Source of the DNA: Acanthosepion esculentum
Lineage: Eukaryota > Mollusca > Cephalopoda > Sepiida > Sepiidae
Direction: 5' to 3'
Length of the DNA: 64,000 nt
NCBI GenBank assembly: GCA_964036315.1
Contig: OZ038496.1
Location: 14,213,076 to 14,277,075, forward strand
Shown: positions 11,852 through 21,738 of the stretch, in pieces
Layout: each line of letters begins with the position of its first letter
How positions within the stretch are numbered: the first letter of the stretch is position 1
Notes under the pieces: model-generated
Databases searched by the model: none
What the model saw: only the letters and a program-made list of their open reading frames with translations
Told to the model about the DNA's origin: nothing
Position numbers and translations under genes: made by a program

Positions 11852-12830
11852 GAGTTGGTTGATTTGGTTGATTTTGTTTAGCAACAGATCAACCTCTATC
11901 GATTATTAAATGTCGAAATCTAAATATTTTGAACACAATTTTGTGGTTTCAACTAAATATATTTTGAGTCCAATTGTATGCCTTCAACTACAGATAAAAT
12001 ATATTTTTGGTCATTCTACTATAAAATGTATTGTTGGACATTATACTATAAAATGTATTTTTGGTCATTCTACTATAAAATGTATTGTTGGTCATTCTGC
12101 TATAAAATGTATTGTTGGTAATTCTACTATAAAATGTATTGTCGGTCATTCTGCTATAAAATGTATTGTTGGTCATTCAGCTATAAAATGTATTGTTGGT
12201 CATTCTGCTATAAAATATATTGTTGGTCATTCTGCTATAAAATGTATTGTTGGTCATTCTACCATAAAATGTTTTCTTGGTCATTCTACTATAAAATGTA
12301 TTGTTGGTAATTCTACCATAAAATGTTTTCTTGGTCATTCTACTATAAAATGTATTGTTGGTCATTCTACCATAAAATATATTCTTGGTCATTCTACTAT
12401 AAAATGTATTGTTGGTCATTCTACCATAAAATGTATTCTTGGTCATTCTACTATAAAATGTATTGTTGGTCATTCTACCATAAAATATATTCTTGGTCAT
12501 TCTACTATAAAATGTATTGTTGGTAATTCTACTATAAAATGTATTGTTGGTCATACTGCTATAAAATGTATTGTTGGTCATTCTATTATAAATATCTATT
12601 GTTGGTATTTTTATATAAAAATGTATTGCTGGTATTTTTACTATAAAAACATATTTTTATACTCTCATAAAATTTTGTTTTTGTATGGTGCGTTTACTAT
12701 TTTCATATAGCTGGGATGTGAACAGGTGCTAGCACCCTGGATCAGGGTGTACCTGGGAACAACTGCAATGGTTCCACACTCCTCAAAACCATAGTAGTTT
12801 ACTGTCATACTCAGGACTGGCCTATGAAAG
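11852..12830 (+). mobile_element. dispersed element X, copy 1 (expanded)
   Basis: The head 'ttgtttagcaacagatcaac' is followed by 'ttattaaatgtcgaaat', then a block of 27-bp units. The tail reads 'atagctgggatgtgaacagg', 'gatcagggtgtacctgggaa', 'caatggttccacactcctc'. The same order of head, 24-27-bp units and tail recurs at 17489, 50659 (minus), 51500 and in pieces at 61715 and 62170. No coding capacity is seen. The head/tail pair and a target duplication at copy 3 indicate a real non-autonomous mobile element of unknown class. Confidence 0.7.
11988..12660. repeat. 27-bp minisatellite inside element X
   Basis: About 25 units of roughly 'ctataaaatgtattgttggt' plus 'cattcta' follow each other with little length change. 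Other X copies carry only about three to five related units, for example at 17579-17690. Since 27 is a multiple of 3, frames stay open on both strands (HSTIKCIVG repeats on plus). These frames are by-products and not genes. Confidence 0.93.
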
Positions 12831-12909
12831 AGAAAAGGGTAATTTTCATATTGAATGTTAAAAGTCATGAATGGTGCATTTGTCACTGTATGCCTGTAAG
12901 TGTTGATAA

Positions 12910-12923
12910 GTATATATATATAT

Positions 12924-12961
<38 letters not shown>

Positions 12962-13121
12962 TAAATTAATTGATTTAAAATGTTTTTTTTCACTACACAT
13001 TGATAACCATGTTTCAAAAATGGAAGCTAAAGCCCTTGAATTTAATTTTGTTATTAAACCAAAGACATTAGTTCCATTTCCTCATCAAGCGAATTTTGGA
13101 GTAACTTATTTTTTTAAATTT

Positions 13122-13158
<37 letters not shown>
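12910..13158. repeat. (TA)n microsatellites
   Basis: TA-rich runs lie at about 12910-12959 and 13128-13158 with unassigned DNA between. The second directly borders the fold-back element. Confidence 0.85.
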
Positions 13159-13160
<2 letters not shown>

Positions 13161-13164
13161 AACA

Positions 13165-13486
13165 ATAAAATCCCAAATTACCTCATATGGGGAATATCCT
13201 ATTTTGGCACAGAATGATATCATTTTTCTGTCTTATCAACCCCAGTGTTGACTGAGTTTGTGTCAGCAATTTAACTGTGAAAGCTAAAAAAAAGCTTTTC
13301 ACAGTTAAATTCCTATTTCTGACATGAACTCAGACTATTCCCCATATGAGGTGATTTTGGGTTTTATTTTTTATTAATTATATTGCTCTTTAATAATAAA
13401 TACATTGAGCTCTTTTTGTGAATCAGTTTTAATATTTTATATTACTTGGATTATATATACCAACGGATTTGTTACACTTACCATTT

Positions 13487-13490
<4 letters not shown>
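13165..13490 (+). mobile_element. fold-back element copy 1
   Basis: An imperfect inverted repeat pairs 'cacctcatatggggaat' type sequence at 13178-13195 with its complement at 13338-13356. It also pairs 'caatttaactgtgaaagct' at about 13269 with 'agcttttcacagttaaatt' just after it. The centre is an almost loopless hairpin. The distal part (13380-13485: 'atacattgagctctttttgt', 'accaacggattt') recurs in opposite orientation at 19103-19210. Both copies end in a TA microsatellite. No coding capacity is seen. Confidence 0.75.

Positions 13491-13542
<52 letters not shown>
13489..13542. repeat. (TA)n microsatellite
   Basis: Uninterrupted TA run of about 54 bp at the end of the fold-back element. Confidence 0.95.
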
Positions 13543-13545
<3 letters not shown>

Positions 13546-13659
13546 CTTTAAGGTTTTGTACAAAAGTTGTATGTTTTGATAGTCCTCAAAATGTTGACCT
13601 GGTAAGGTGATAAAAGTATTAAAATCCATTTTGGCAATGGTAGATCTAATATCTTCTTT

Positions 13660-14035
13660 AACAACATTTCATATTGAAGGTAATACAAAGAGTAAATTAA
13701 CTACCCAGTTGTATGGGTTATTTTTTATTGCTAATGCAGTCTTTTTTAGTCCTGCTACGGTCTTACATTCTCCTGCATAGATGCAGCATCATTGGGTGAC
13801 TTTTCGAGTAGTCATTGCATTAATATTTTAGTGAACATTCAAATGTCACTTTAGTCCACCAACTGAGGCCCATTCTTTTTTACAAAAAATGCAAAAAATG
13901 CAGAAATGCTGCATAACATATAGTGAATGATTTCTCTCTGCGATTTTTCTAGGCTTGCTCTACTTATGCAGACACAACCACATTTCTTACACAGATTAAA
14001 TTCTGTTTCAACATTTTCTGGGAAAATATTCACAT
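13660..14035 (-). pseudogene. possible decayed zinc-finger coding remnant
   Basis: The minus strand reads 'CKKCGCVCISRASLEKSQRE' with a later His. This resembles a C2H2 finger of the kind found in some LINE-encoded first ORFs. A second weak finger-like stretch (ECKTVAGLKK) lies near 13760-13800. Ligands are incomplete and frames are broken. The source element is not identified, and this could be chance similarity. Confidence 0.3.
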
Positions 14036-14119
14036 ATGATTTTGATTTGTTTGATTCATTTTTTACAGTTTATCAACCCTTTGCAGGTTATTTAACACCA
14101 GAAATTAATTTTAGTTTGT

Positions 14120-14230
14120 AAGGATTTCTTTTTCTTTTGGACATAATAATGGTTTAATGATACACGTTTTACTAATTAACCCATAGTTGGGAGAGCAAGG
14201 ATAGATTTTGGAAGGCATAGATCCAATATA
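14120..14230 (+). mobile_element. SINE-group fragment
   Basis: 'ataataatggtttaatgata' and 'actaattaacccatagttgg' match the module at 38120-38170 that belongs to the 5S-derived SINE copy there (given on the same strand). It is truncated on both sides. Confidence 0.5.
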
Positions 14231-14724
14231 TTCCTTAATATCTTTGTGTTTATTCTTGTTTCTATGGTTAGAGGCATTGCTGCTTAAGAGTCAAAGAAAC
14301 AAGCCATTGCTATCACACCTACACATGATTTAAGAAAAATTGTATTGTTGAATATTCATCCAGAGACACCATATCCCTTCAATTTATAAAGAAAGTCAGT
14401 ATGCTGAAATATCTAAAGCCACTTCCTCTATTATTTTATGTTTATTGTAAAAATAAACTTTTTTGCATGACATTAACTAAAAGAATGTAATTTTATATGC
14501 AGATCATACAGTATTGATAGCAGACACAGAAAGGAAACTACAAAAACTTTATGAATAAACAAATAAATAAACAAGCCACTCCCGCCAAAATAACCACCAG
14601 AATGGATTACCCACAATGCCCCACTGACCCATAAATAGTTGAGAAAAATCCAACACTCACGGACTGGCAATTGTGTCTAGCATGAAACAGCCTGTCGCCT
14701 CTGAGTGTTGACTTCAATGTTCAC
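14231..14724. other. unassigned sequence
   Basis: No frame, repeat partner or family motif was recognised. Confidence 0.45.
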
Positions 14725-14872
14725 TTTTAGGATATTACACCTTAAAACATGTCAAAATTGCTACACAATTGCAATCGTGTTTTGATGTGTATCAATGCAT
14801 CTCATCAGGTGATTGTAAATTACTGGCAAGTGAACAATTTATTTAGATTTAAAAGCAAAATACAACCTCTTT
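14725..14872 (-). repeat. left arm of a long inverted repeat around a LINE
   Basis: 'ttttaggatatta', 'gctacacaattgcaatcgtg', 'tgtaaattactggca' and 'atttagatttaaaagcaaaa' are found as their complements in the same order at 16573-16735. On the minus strand the arm contains CTGATGA, then a GATG/CATC-paired stretch, then AAAAC. This looks like a decayed hammerhead core (GAAA changed to AAAA). Confidence 0.75.
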
Positions 14873-15079
14873 TTCAGAAAAAAAGAAAAAAAATTTAATT
14901 AAATGCAACGCCCATCCCGATTTTTATTTTCATAAAAAAGGGTTATTTTTTTTTTTTTTTTAAGCTTTTCACCCCAGGCAAGGCTGGAAGCCACTAGCAT
15001 GCAAGGGGTTACAGAGGATTTGGAGCAAGAGCAGATAGGAGTGATAGAGGAAAGGATGTGGAGAAGGATAGTGGATAGA

Positions 15080-15832
15080 TCAATGCAACTGGAGATGTTG
15101 ATTGACGTTACATTTGAATAGTTGGAAACAGGAATAGGGAAGTGAGTTCCACAGGTGTGAGGTGCGAGATATGAAGCTATTGGAGTAGAAGAGACGTCTA
15201 CATCTAACAGTTTCAGCAGTGAAAGGGTGGGAACAGGATGTCAGCCTTGTACGACACTTGAATTCATGGAGACTGGGAACCAGCGATAGCAGCTCATCGG
15301 AGCAATTACCATGGAAGTATTTGTAAAAGAGACAGAGAGAGGTGATGGCACGTCTGTGAGAGAGAGACTGCAGATGAGAAGCCAGATCAGGGCCAATTAC
15401 ATTGCATACCCATCTCTGGATCTTATCAAGAACCCCAAGGCAAACAGAAGGGGCTCCAGACCATATATGGCAGCAATACTCCATGCAAGGGCGGATGGTT
15501 GATTTATAAATTTGGAGGATCGATTCCGGGGAGAAAAATTTCCTTCGGTGTTGATAAGGGCTTCGAAGACTTTGCCAAAGAGGGGTAGGTAAGGAGGTGT
15601 CTATTGCAGTCAGACATATTGCTACAAAATAGGTGGAAGAAGTGGTTCCTATGGGCAATGGCGGCTGAGCAAGCAGCAGAGAAACATGGGGAGGAGCACG
15701 ATTTGACCTTGAATTTCCTTGAGGGGATGAAAGCGTCAATTCCAGCTTTAACCCAGGATGAGACCTCTGAAGCACATTCTTGAACAGGGAGCGTAAATAC
15801 AACATCCCAAGGGACATTACGGAGGAAATCAC
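15080..15832 (-). pseudogene. LINE reverse transcriptase C-terminal region
   Basis: A 250-codon frame carries the region typical of Jockey/CR1-like elements. It runs FFSPESILQIYKSTIRP, MEYCCHIWSGAPS, LDKIQRWVCNVIGPDLAS, SLCLFYKYFHGNCSDEL, RTSHLWNSLP, and ends in FKCNVNQHLQLH. Upstream in the same frame is a non-homologous run left by deletion of the fingers/palm, so the catalytic xDD motif is missing. The same C-terminus recurs in at least eight other places in the window. Polymerase activity is not possible. Confidence 0.85.
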
Positions 15833-15842
15833 GGAATGAGTC

Positions 15843-16540
15843 TCAGTCAGCTCGTTGGTAGCAGAACGAGGTTCGGGTGGTAGCAGGCTCTTTGCAGGGG
15901 GTGGGGTTGAAGGAGATGTTAATAGACACTACCACATGATCAGAGTTACAAAGAGGGCAGAGCTGTGTGGCACTACAAGACTCGAGGATGGAGGTAAAAC
16001 ACAGATCGAGAAGAGAGGCCTTACCATCCTGGTTGTAGGCAAAACGCGTGGGGAAGTCAACTATCTGCATGAAGGATTAAGAAACTGAAAAGTTAATTGT
16101 GTGTATGCCTGCAAGTTTAGTAGTAGCATTCTAAAGCCACTTGTTATGGTGGGTGTTAAAATTGCCAAACACAAATATGTGAGCGTACGGGTGGAGAGAG
16201 AGAGTCTTGTCTATGCTGTCAGAAACGACATCAAGTATTCCACAGTCCTGAGAGGATGGAGAGCGCTAAAGAAAGAAGAGATAGCTTACAGCATTAAGAA
16301 GAGATAGACGGAGATAAATGTACAAATGATCCGGTGATTCAAGGGAGAACTCTCTAGCCAGAGGGAGCTGGTCCTTGACGTAGCACCAAGGCCATGCATG
16401 TGGGTTAGAGAGTCTTTTCTGAGGAGAGGGAGGTAGCCAGGGATCGAGAGTTCAGAGGAGGGGATAGATGAGTCAAGATTGGTCTCACACAGAGCCAGTA
16501 TGTCTGGGCAGTTTGCAGTGGGGAAAGATTCCACACTGTA
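15843..16540 (-). pseudogene. LINE APE-type endonuclease remnant
   Basis: Minus-strand pieces read CPDILALCETNLDSSIPSS near the start and SLLDLCFTS...LCNSDHVVVSI near the end. ALCET carries the Glu, and SDHVVV the closing Asp-His, of the APE endonuclease fold that nicks target DNA in Jockey/CR1 elements. The region is split by frameshifts around 16070-16290. It lies upstream of the RT C-terminus, as expected for ORF2. Confidence 0.75.
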
Positions 16541-16572
16541 GAAATTGGTTCTAATGCCACGGATGTTGGAGA

Positions 16573-16735
16573 ATGAGGTTGTATTTTGCTTTTAAATCTA
16601 AATAAGTCAGTTAATTGCCAGTAATTTACAATTGACTGATGAGACACATTGATAAAAATTGAAGCACAACTGCAATTGTGTAGCGATTTTGATGTTATTT
16701 CGGTATAATATCCTAAAATAAATAATATTGTTCTA
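16573..16735 (+). repeat. right arm of the long inverted repeat
   Basis: This is the complement of the left arm, with a similar length. On the plus strand it holds CTGATGA followed by a degraded stem and TTGAAGC, matching the hammerhead-like part of the left arm in mirror position. Confidence 0.75.
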
Positions 16736-16817
16736 TTTTGTATTGAGCCCTTTTTTAAATTAAATTTTATGAACATTGGAATTGTACTCTATTTATTCTT
16801 ATCTTACCTGGATACAT

Positions 16818-16819
16818 AC

Positions 16820-16900
<81 letters not shown>

Positions 16901-16920
16901 CACATATATATAATTATATA
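16818..16920. repeat. (TA)n(TG)n compound microsatellite
   Basis: TA units to about 16840, TG units to about 16894, then TA-rich sequence. Confidence 0.95.
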
Positions 16921-17488
16921 TTATTATATTATATTATATTAGTGATAAACACTAATTTCTTACATAATCTGTATGTCTGTTTATAACAAGCAAAGAAGTT
17001 TGTTGAATTTTCAATACAGTTCTTCGACTGTTATGAAATTTTTACATCACGAAATTAAAGAAAAATTTGAAGATCTAGACATTGAAAAATGAATAATTTA
17101 ACTTAATTTAAAGAAATAATTTATTAATCCAATTTTTTCTCACCTTTCTTCATACAAATGTTACAAATACTCTATCAGAAAAGTTAATTTCAATGTTTTT
17201 ATGTTTAATTTTAATAGTATTTTGTTATGTATAATTTTAATCTTTTATTCTGTTTAATTTTAATAATGCTTTGTTATATTTAATTTTAATAATGTTAATT
17301 TTTATCTGAAACTTTTATTCCAAAGATTTTATTTTCTTGATTCTGTTTCAGCACTGCAATTTTTTTAAAATGTCATTATTTGTCATAAATAGTTAATTTA
17401 ATACTTTCCTCTACAATAAGAAATATACTGATGATAGAATTTAATTTGTGTTTTTTTTTCCAAAAGGTATTAAAAACGTACATTGAAG
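16921..17488. other. AT-rich spacer with weak internal repetition
   Basis: 'gtttaattttaataatgctt' and variants recur three or four times at 17190-17310. Otherwise nothing was recognised. Confidence 0.45.
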
Positions 17489-17855
17489 TTTGGTTGGTTG
17501 GATGATTTTGTTTAATGACATATCAACCTTAAATGCCAAAATTGAAACATTTTGAATGCAATTCTATACCTTCAACAACAAATAAAATGTATTGTTGGTC
17601 ATTTTACTATAAATATATATTGTTGGTAATTTTTTAAATATAAAAATATATTGCTGGTATTTTTGTTATAAAAATGTATTTTTATACTTTCATAGTGTTT
17701 TGTTTCTTCACTATTTGCCCATAGCTGGGACCTTAACAAGTGCTACCACCACAGATCAGGGTGGACCTGGGAACAACAGCAATTAAGAGGTGTTTCCATC
17801 CTCCTCAAAACTTCCAATCTCTTGCTGCCGGATGTAGTTTATCATCATACCTACG
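17489..17855 (+). mobile_element. dispersed element X, copy 2
   Basis: It has the head 'ttggttggttggatgatttt' with 'gacatatcaacc', then four or five 24-32-bp units related to the 27-bp minisatellite. The tail is 'cccatagctgggaccttaac', 'gatcagggtggacctgggaa', 'caattaagaggtgtttccat', 'gatgtagtttatcatcatac'. This is the compact form against which copy 1 is expanded. Confidence 0.75.
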
Positions 17856-18139
17856 ACTACTTTGAATTTTAGTATAGTTTCCAATGAAAAAACATAAATA
17901 GATTCAAATGTAATATTTTTATGCTAAAAAAATCAATAAAAAATGTTAACTTAATTTTAATTGAAATTTTGTTTCACTTTTAACTTTTCTCCCAAAATTT
18001 ACAAAATCCAAATATTTTCAAATAGGCCTCCAGTTCTGGCCCTTACTCATGTTACAACTAAGGTCTAGAACTGGAGTATAAAACCATGTCTGTGAGAGCC
18101 CATGCTATGCCACCCCCACCCCACCCACTGATACCAGTT
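17856..18139. other. unassigned sequence
   Basis: This may include the unrecognised 5' part of the mariner remnant that follows. Confidence 0.4.
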
Positions 18140-18623
18140 ACACCAAAGTGTTAGACAGCATAATAACATTCTGGATTGAGAGGATGGGCATAAGTGTCAC
18201 ATCAGGCATCTACTCTCTTCCACATAGCCAATATGACCCAGGAGTGGTTGGCCAAGAATTTTCACAATCTAGTCACCTCACCACCCAACACGTAGCCTCC
18301 TATCGCTCCTGATTTGAATACAACTATTTTGCCTTGAGGGTGTCACCAAGAAGGACACTAGCAGCCTCACAATAGCAAAGACTCATTGAAGGTTACAATA
18401 GATGACATGATAAGCAATATGAATAAGAACCACTTAGACACGTGATTGCTTCCGAGACTACAATCAGATCCATCCTCAAAGCTGATGGCAGTTCACAGCA
18501 TAGCCTTTTACTGCTTTTCTTTGTTGGAAATCTGTGTACATATTTGAAAATAGACTGATCTTTCTCTTGTATATCTGTTTTTCTTTAGTTTATAATTTGT
18601 TCTCAGTTACCTGACACACCCTA

Positions 18624-18625
<2 letters not shown>
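18140..18625 (+). pseudogene. mariner-like transposase C-terminal remnant
   Basis: Plus-strand pieces read KVLDSIITFWIERM, then MTQEWLAKNFHNLV, APDLNT, HNSKDSLKVTIDDMISNMN. This is the second half of a mariner-type transposase related to the one at 29924-30605. In-frame stops and a frameshift break it, and the third catalytic Asp is lost (PDLNT in place of PDLNPLD). It ends at a right terminus 'ttacctgacacaccctat' followed by a TA microsatellite. The left terminus was not found. Confidence 0.72.

Positions 18626-18674
<49 letters not shown>
18626..18674. repeat. (TA)n microsatellite
   Basis: A TA run of about 49 bp between the mariner end and the compact element. Confidence 0.95.
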
Positions 18675-18679
<5 letters not shown>

Positions 18680-18689
18680 TATGAATAAA

Positions 18690-18840
18690 AATTTGTCATT
18701 TAGCTGATTGATGTTACATTTAGCATCCTGACTCCAGAGTTTCGTAGGTGAATCTGTCCATCGACTCTTCAGGAGGTAGCATCAATGGACTGCTTATATT
18801 TTTCAATTTAAAGGCTATAATAGTATATATGCTTGATCAT
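18690..18840 (-). mobile_element. compact element with hammerhead-like core, copy 1
   Basis: It matches 19899-20033 and, in the other orientation, 23836-23960. The minus strand contains CTGAAGA, about 22 nt, GAAAC, TCTGGA, GTC, in hammerhead order. The outer arms GATGCTAC and GTAACATC pair with one mismatch. It lies next to TA microsatellites. It is non-coding and probably a degenerate ribozyme-bearing retroelement unit. Confidence 0.6.
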
Positions 18841-18884
18841 CTTCACATATATATATATAGATAGATAGATGTAGATTTAATATA

Positions 18885-19013
18885 GGCTGGTTAATAAAAT
18901 GTGAGGACTAAAAAGCCAACAAAATGGTAACAATATATTGTCAATAAAAAATATGATATTTATTTTATATTAATTTTGTTCACTTTTTATTCCTCAAATT
19001 TTATTAACTGGCC
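18885..19013. mobile_element. 129-bp MITE with TA target
   Basis: The ends are 'ggctggttaataaaatgtga' and, complemented, 'ggccagttaataaaatttga', continuing to roughly 30 paired bases. TA lies on both sides (18883-18884, 19014-19015). The size and TA duplication fit a Tc1/mariner-type MITE. The parent element was not seen here. Confidence 0.72.
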
Positions 19014-19063
19014 TAATAAATCTAAGAAGCACACATGAGTCATCTTTTCTTCATTTTAAATCA

Positions 19064-19066
<3 letters not shown>

Positions 19067-19102
<36 letters not shown>
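19067..19102. repeat. (TA)n microsatellite
   Basis: TA run bordering fold-back copy 2. Confidence 0.93.
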
Positions 19103-19104
<2 letters not shown>

Positions 19105-19354
19105 GTAATAAATCCGTTGGTATATAATCCAAGTGGATCCTAATAATGTAAAATATTAAAACTGATCCACAAAAAGAGCTCAATGTATTTATTATTACAG
19201 AGCATATAAATTACATAACAGAATTATCTCATGAGTAATATATACATTAATATATTATTAATATATATTAATAAATATATACACACATATATATATATAT
19301 AGTAATATATAAATTACCTCATGAGTAATATATATTACTCATGAGGTAATTTAT
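19103..19354 (-). mobile_element. fold-back element copy 2 with 46-bp perfect palindrome
   Basis: 19103-19210 is the complement of 13380-13485 ('aatccgttggtatataatcc', 'aaaaagagctcaatgtattt'). It ends at 19309-19354 in a perfect 46-bp palindrome with 23-bp arms built on 'ttacctcatgagtaatat'. A partial third arm is at 19222-19237. It has the same layout as copy 1, including the adjacent TA run. Confidence 0.75.
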
Positions 19355-19749
19355 CATTTTCAAAAAATTCAACCTTAGTGTTGTGACTGCATGCTCCAAA
19401 AGTTTGTATCTATTATCAATAACACATTTCAGAAAAAAACATATTTTGATTCGAATTATATTTTTTGGTCTACGATGCTATCTGAATTTTAACAAAAACA
19501 AAATTATTTTACATGCCTGAAGATGACTGAATGTACAGTCGAAAGTACTTGAGTATTAAAGAAAGACCTTATACAGCTTATAATTTTTAAAAACAAGGAT
19601 CATAAAATTCATCGAGTTATTTGTAGGTTAATGCACCTTTAAAATTTTGTTTGCGAAGGGATTTCCCCATTTTATATTATTAACTTTACTAATCAACTTT
19701 TTGTATGAATGATTCATTGTAATATAAATTGAACTGCACCGCATATTTG

Positions 19750-19757
<8 letters not shown>
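19355..19757. other. unassigned, contains a hammerhead-like string
   Basis: At about 19516 the plus strand has CTGAAGA, one T, a 5-bp GACTG/CAGTC hairpin, then GAAAG. I could not find a matching stem I. Nothing else was recognised. Confidence 0.4.
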
Positions 19758-19815
<58 letters not shown>

Positions 19816-19866
19816 TTACTTCTAGCTCTCTTTGTCATCCTTAGAATTATCCCTAACTATCAATTG

Positions 19867-19898
<32 letters not shown>
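19758..19898. repeat. two (TA)n microsatellites
   Basis: Runs at about 19758-19812 and 19868-19898. Confidence 0.93.
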
Positions 19899-20033
19899 AG
19901 CAAAAGTTTATCACTTAGCTGATTGATGTTACTTTCAGCATCCTGACACCAGAGTTTCATAGGTAGACCTGTCCATCCACTCTTCAGGAGGTAACAGCAA
20001 TTGACTGCTTATATTTCTCAAAAGGCTATAATA
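19899..20033 (-). mobile_element. compact element with hammerhead-like core, copy 2
   Basis: About 85-90% like copy 1 by eye. The minus strand has CTGAAGA, a possible stem, GAAAC, TCTGGT, GTC. The outer arms GTTAC and GTAAC pair perfectly. It is bounded by TA microsatellites on both sides. Confidence 0.6.

Positions 20034-20109
<76 letters not shown>
20034..20109. repeat. (TA)n(GA)n microsatellite
   Basis: TA to about 20073, then GA to 20109. Confidence 0.95.
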
Positions 20110-20110
<1 letters not shown>

Positions 20111-20129
20111 ATGTATATAGTATATATAA

Positions 20130-20592
20130 TAATATATATCAACATAGGAAAATGGATCGGGCATGCCAGTGATAATGACAATGTGCTGCTGAAATGGCCA
20201 CTATGTTCACCTGATTGATACCTTTTGATTTTTTCTATAGGCTTACATAAAAGGACAGTCCTACATGCCATCTCTTGCTACAAGCTTAAAGGAAATTAGG
20301 TAGAGATTCCCTCAGGCGCTGGAGACTGTTATGCAACACATGCTACATCATGTTTAGCAGGAGCTGGACTACTGACTTGACATGTGTCGTGTCACAGGTC
20401 GTGCACATATTGAACATTTGTGAAGCTTTGTGAAATCGGTTATAAAATCCACATCCCTTTCAATATTTTATTCAAATTTTAATAAATCAATCTTTTATTG
20501 TTCAACATGGAGACTATTTAAATTTGTTTGCCTGGGACATGGAGTTACTCAAATATTCACATTTTAAATGATGTCAATATTTGGCACACCCT
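20130..20592 (+). pseudogene. Tc1/mariner-superfamily transposase C-terminal remnant
   Basis: Plus-strand pieces read KWPLCSPD, then a degraded FFxxGLHKR stretch, ISCYKLKGN, HATSCLAGAGLLT. The order fits the end of a widespread transposase with SPDLTPCDFF near its third Asp. Stops and shifts break it throughout. It ends at 'ggcacaccctg' before TATA at about 20592, a mariner-style terminus. Assignment to a subfamily is uncertain. Confidence 0.5.
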
Positions 20593-21160
20593 GTATATAT
20601 CAACATATATATAATAGAAGATTCTCCCATCGTCTTCCAATGTATGAGGGTCTAGCTCATTTTTTACAACTGAACAGCCACACTACCCACCACACATATG
20701 ATTTGATTATAGCAGTGAAGGCTTGTACAGAATTGATCACACTTTTAGGAAGAATTGAATACAAAGAATTGGTGTACAGTTGTAAATGCTGGTTGTGTTG
20801 AAAAGGTTGATGTGGCTGCATGTTGAATAGCATTTAACAATTATACATTTTTGTATCAAGGAAAAACAATGGAAAACCGATTTTTGTTTCAACGATAAAA
20901 TATATATTAAAATCAACAAATACAAAGCATTTTCTGTAATGTGTGAAACAATAAGATAGGAGAAGTTGTTTCTCTTTAACTGTTAGCTGAAAGATTAAAT
21001 GTAAATAAACAAGTTTTCTGAAAGAATGTTCAAAGTTCTGTATTAGATAGAATGATGTTTTCAGAAGAACATGTAATAAATCAGTTGTGGATTAGATATA
21101 ACTAACAGAGCTGTTGCAACTTGGCTTGTTACATAGAACTGATGGTGAATGATATTTAAG

Positions 21161-21163
<3 letters not shown>
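20593..21163. other. unassigned sequence
   Basis: No family match, and no repeat partner in the window. Confidence 0.45.

Positions 21164-21216
<53 letters not shown>
21164..21216. repeat. (TG)n microsatellite
   Basis: About 26 TG units. Confidence 0.96.
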
Positions 21217-21218
<2 letters not shown>

Positions 21219-21599
21219 ATGAGTAGAATGAATAGTCTGTGTAGACGCGTGTGAGTTGCTGAGTTCTACTGAGTTCTGCTTCTACTGTCTATTTTTGGAA
21301 CAAATTTCGGTTTATATAACCATGGGTAGGCTCCCAGGACAATGGTGGGAGAAATTTTGAGAACACACAAAAAATATCTGATTGGATGAAAAATTACCCA
21401 ATTGGTGATTTTGTAACAAAAGCATGTTTGTGAATTAACAATAGGAAAAATTCAGTGTGGTGAATGTGATCAGTAAATTGTCCTGTGATAGTTAGTATTT
21501 ATTATTTGACCAATCACAGTTGAAAAAAATGTAGACGTGTCAAACATAGTAGTAATCGCTACACAGTGTGTTAAAATGTACCCAAGTGACCCTCATCAT
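21217..21599. other. unassigned sequence
   Basis: Nothing recognised. Confidence 0.45.
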
Positions 21600-21722
21600 G
21601 TTTTGAATTCAGAGTTCTCCTTCTCCTAGGCAGGTTGCCAAAAAAAGGCTATAGAACTCAGTCAGTCCTGCTATTTACCCATAACTCAGGCAGGGGAGAA
21701 GAGATGGAGTTGTAGCAGAAAA
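21600..21722 (+). mobile_element. SINE-like dispersed repeat copy
   Basis: 'ttttgaattcagagttctcc', 'aaaggctatagaactcagtc' and 'tgctatttacccataactc' match the block at 222-345. It is cut off before the module that carries 'gtaagtgaat'. Confidence 0.6.
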
Positions 21723-21738
21723 ACACAATTTATACATA

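Larger units (their letters stand above)
14946..16572 (-). mobile_element. Jockey/CR1-like LINE group 1, internally deleted
   Basis: On the minus strand the order is endonuclease, a large deletion of the polymerase core, RT C-terminus, 3'UTR, and a poly(A) tail (T run at about 14946-14961). The same 3'UTR recurs at 25171-25330. The insertion sits between two inverted arms (14725-14872 and 16573-16735), so it probably entered the loop of a fold-back structure. Several frames are broken and it is inactive. Confidence 0.85.

Noticed and set aside
11910..12710. 266-codon plus-strand frame and overlapping minus frames as a Cys/Gly-rich protein
   Set aside because: It is the 27-bp minisatellite read in frame. 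Both strands are open at once, as expected for a stop-free repeat.
13851..14033. Genuine host zinc-finger gene
   Set aside because: Only one finger-like stretch with incomplete ligands and broken frames. At best it is a transposon remnant.
15311..15502. Plus-strand frame over the LINE
   Set aside because: It is the antisense shadow of the RT C-terminus encoded on the minus strand.
19505..19560. Confident hammerhead ribozyme
   Set aside because: Core-like motifs and a stem II hairpin are present but no matching stem I was found. Left as a motif note only.
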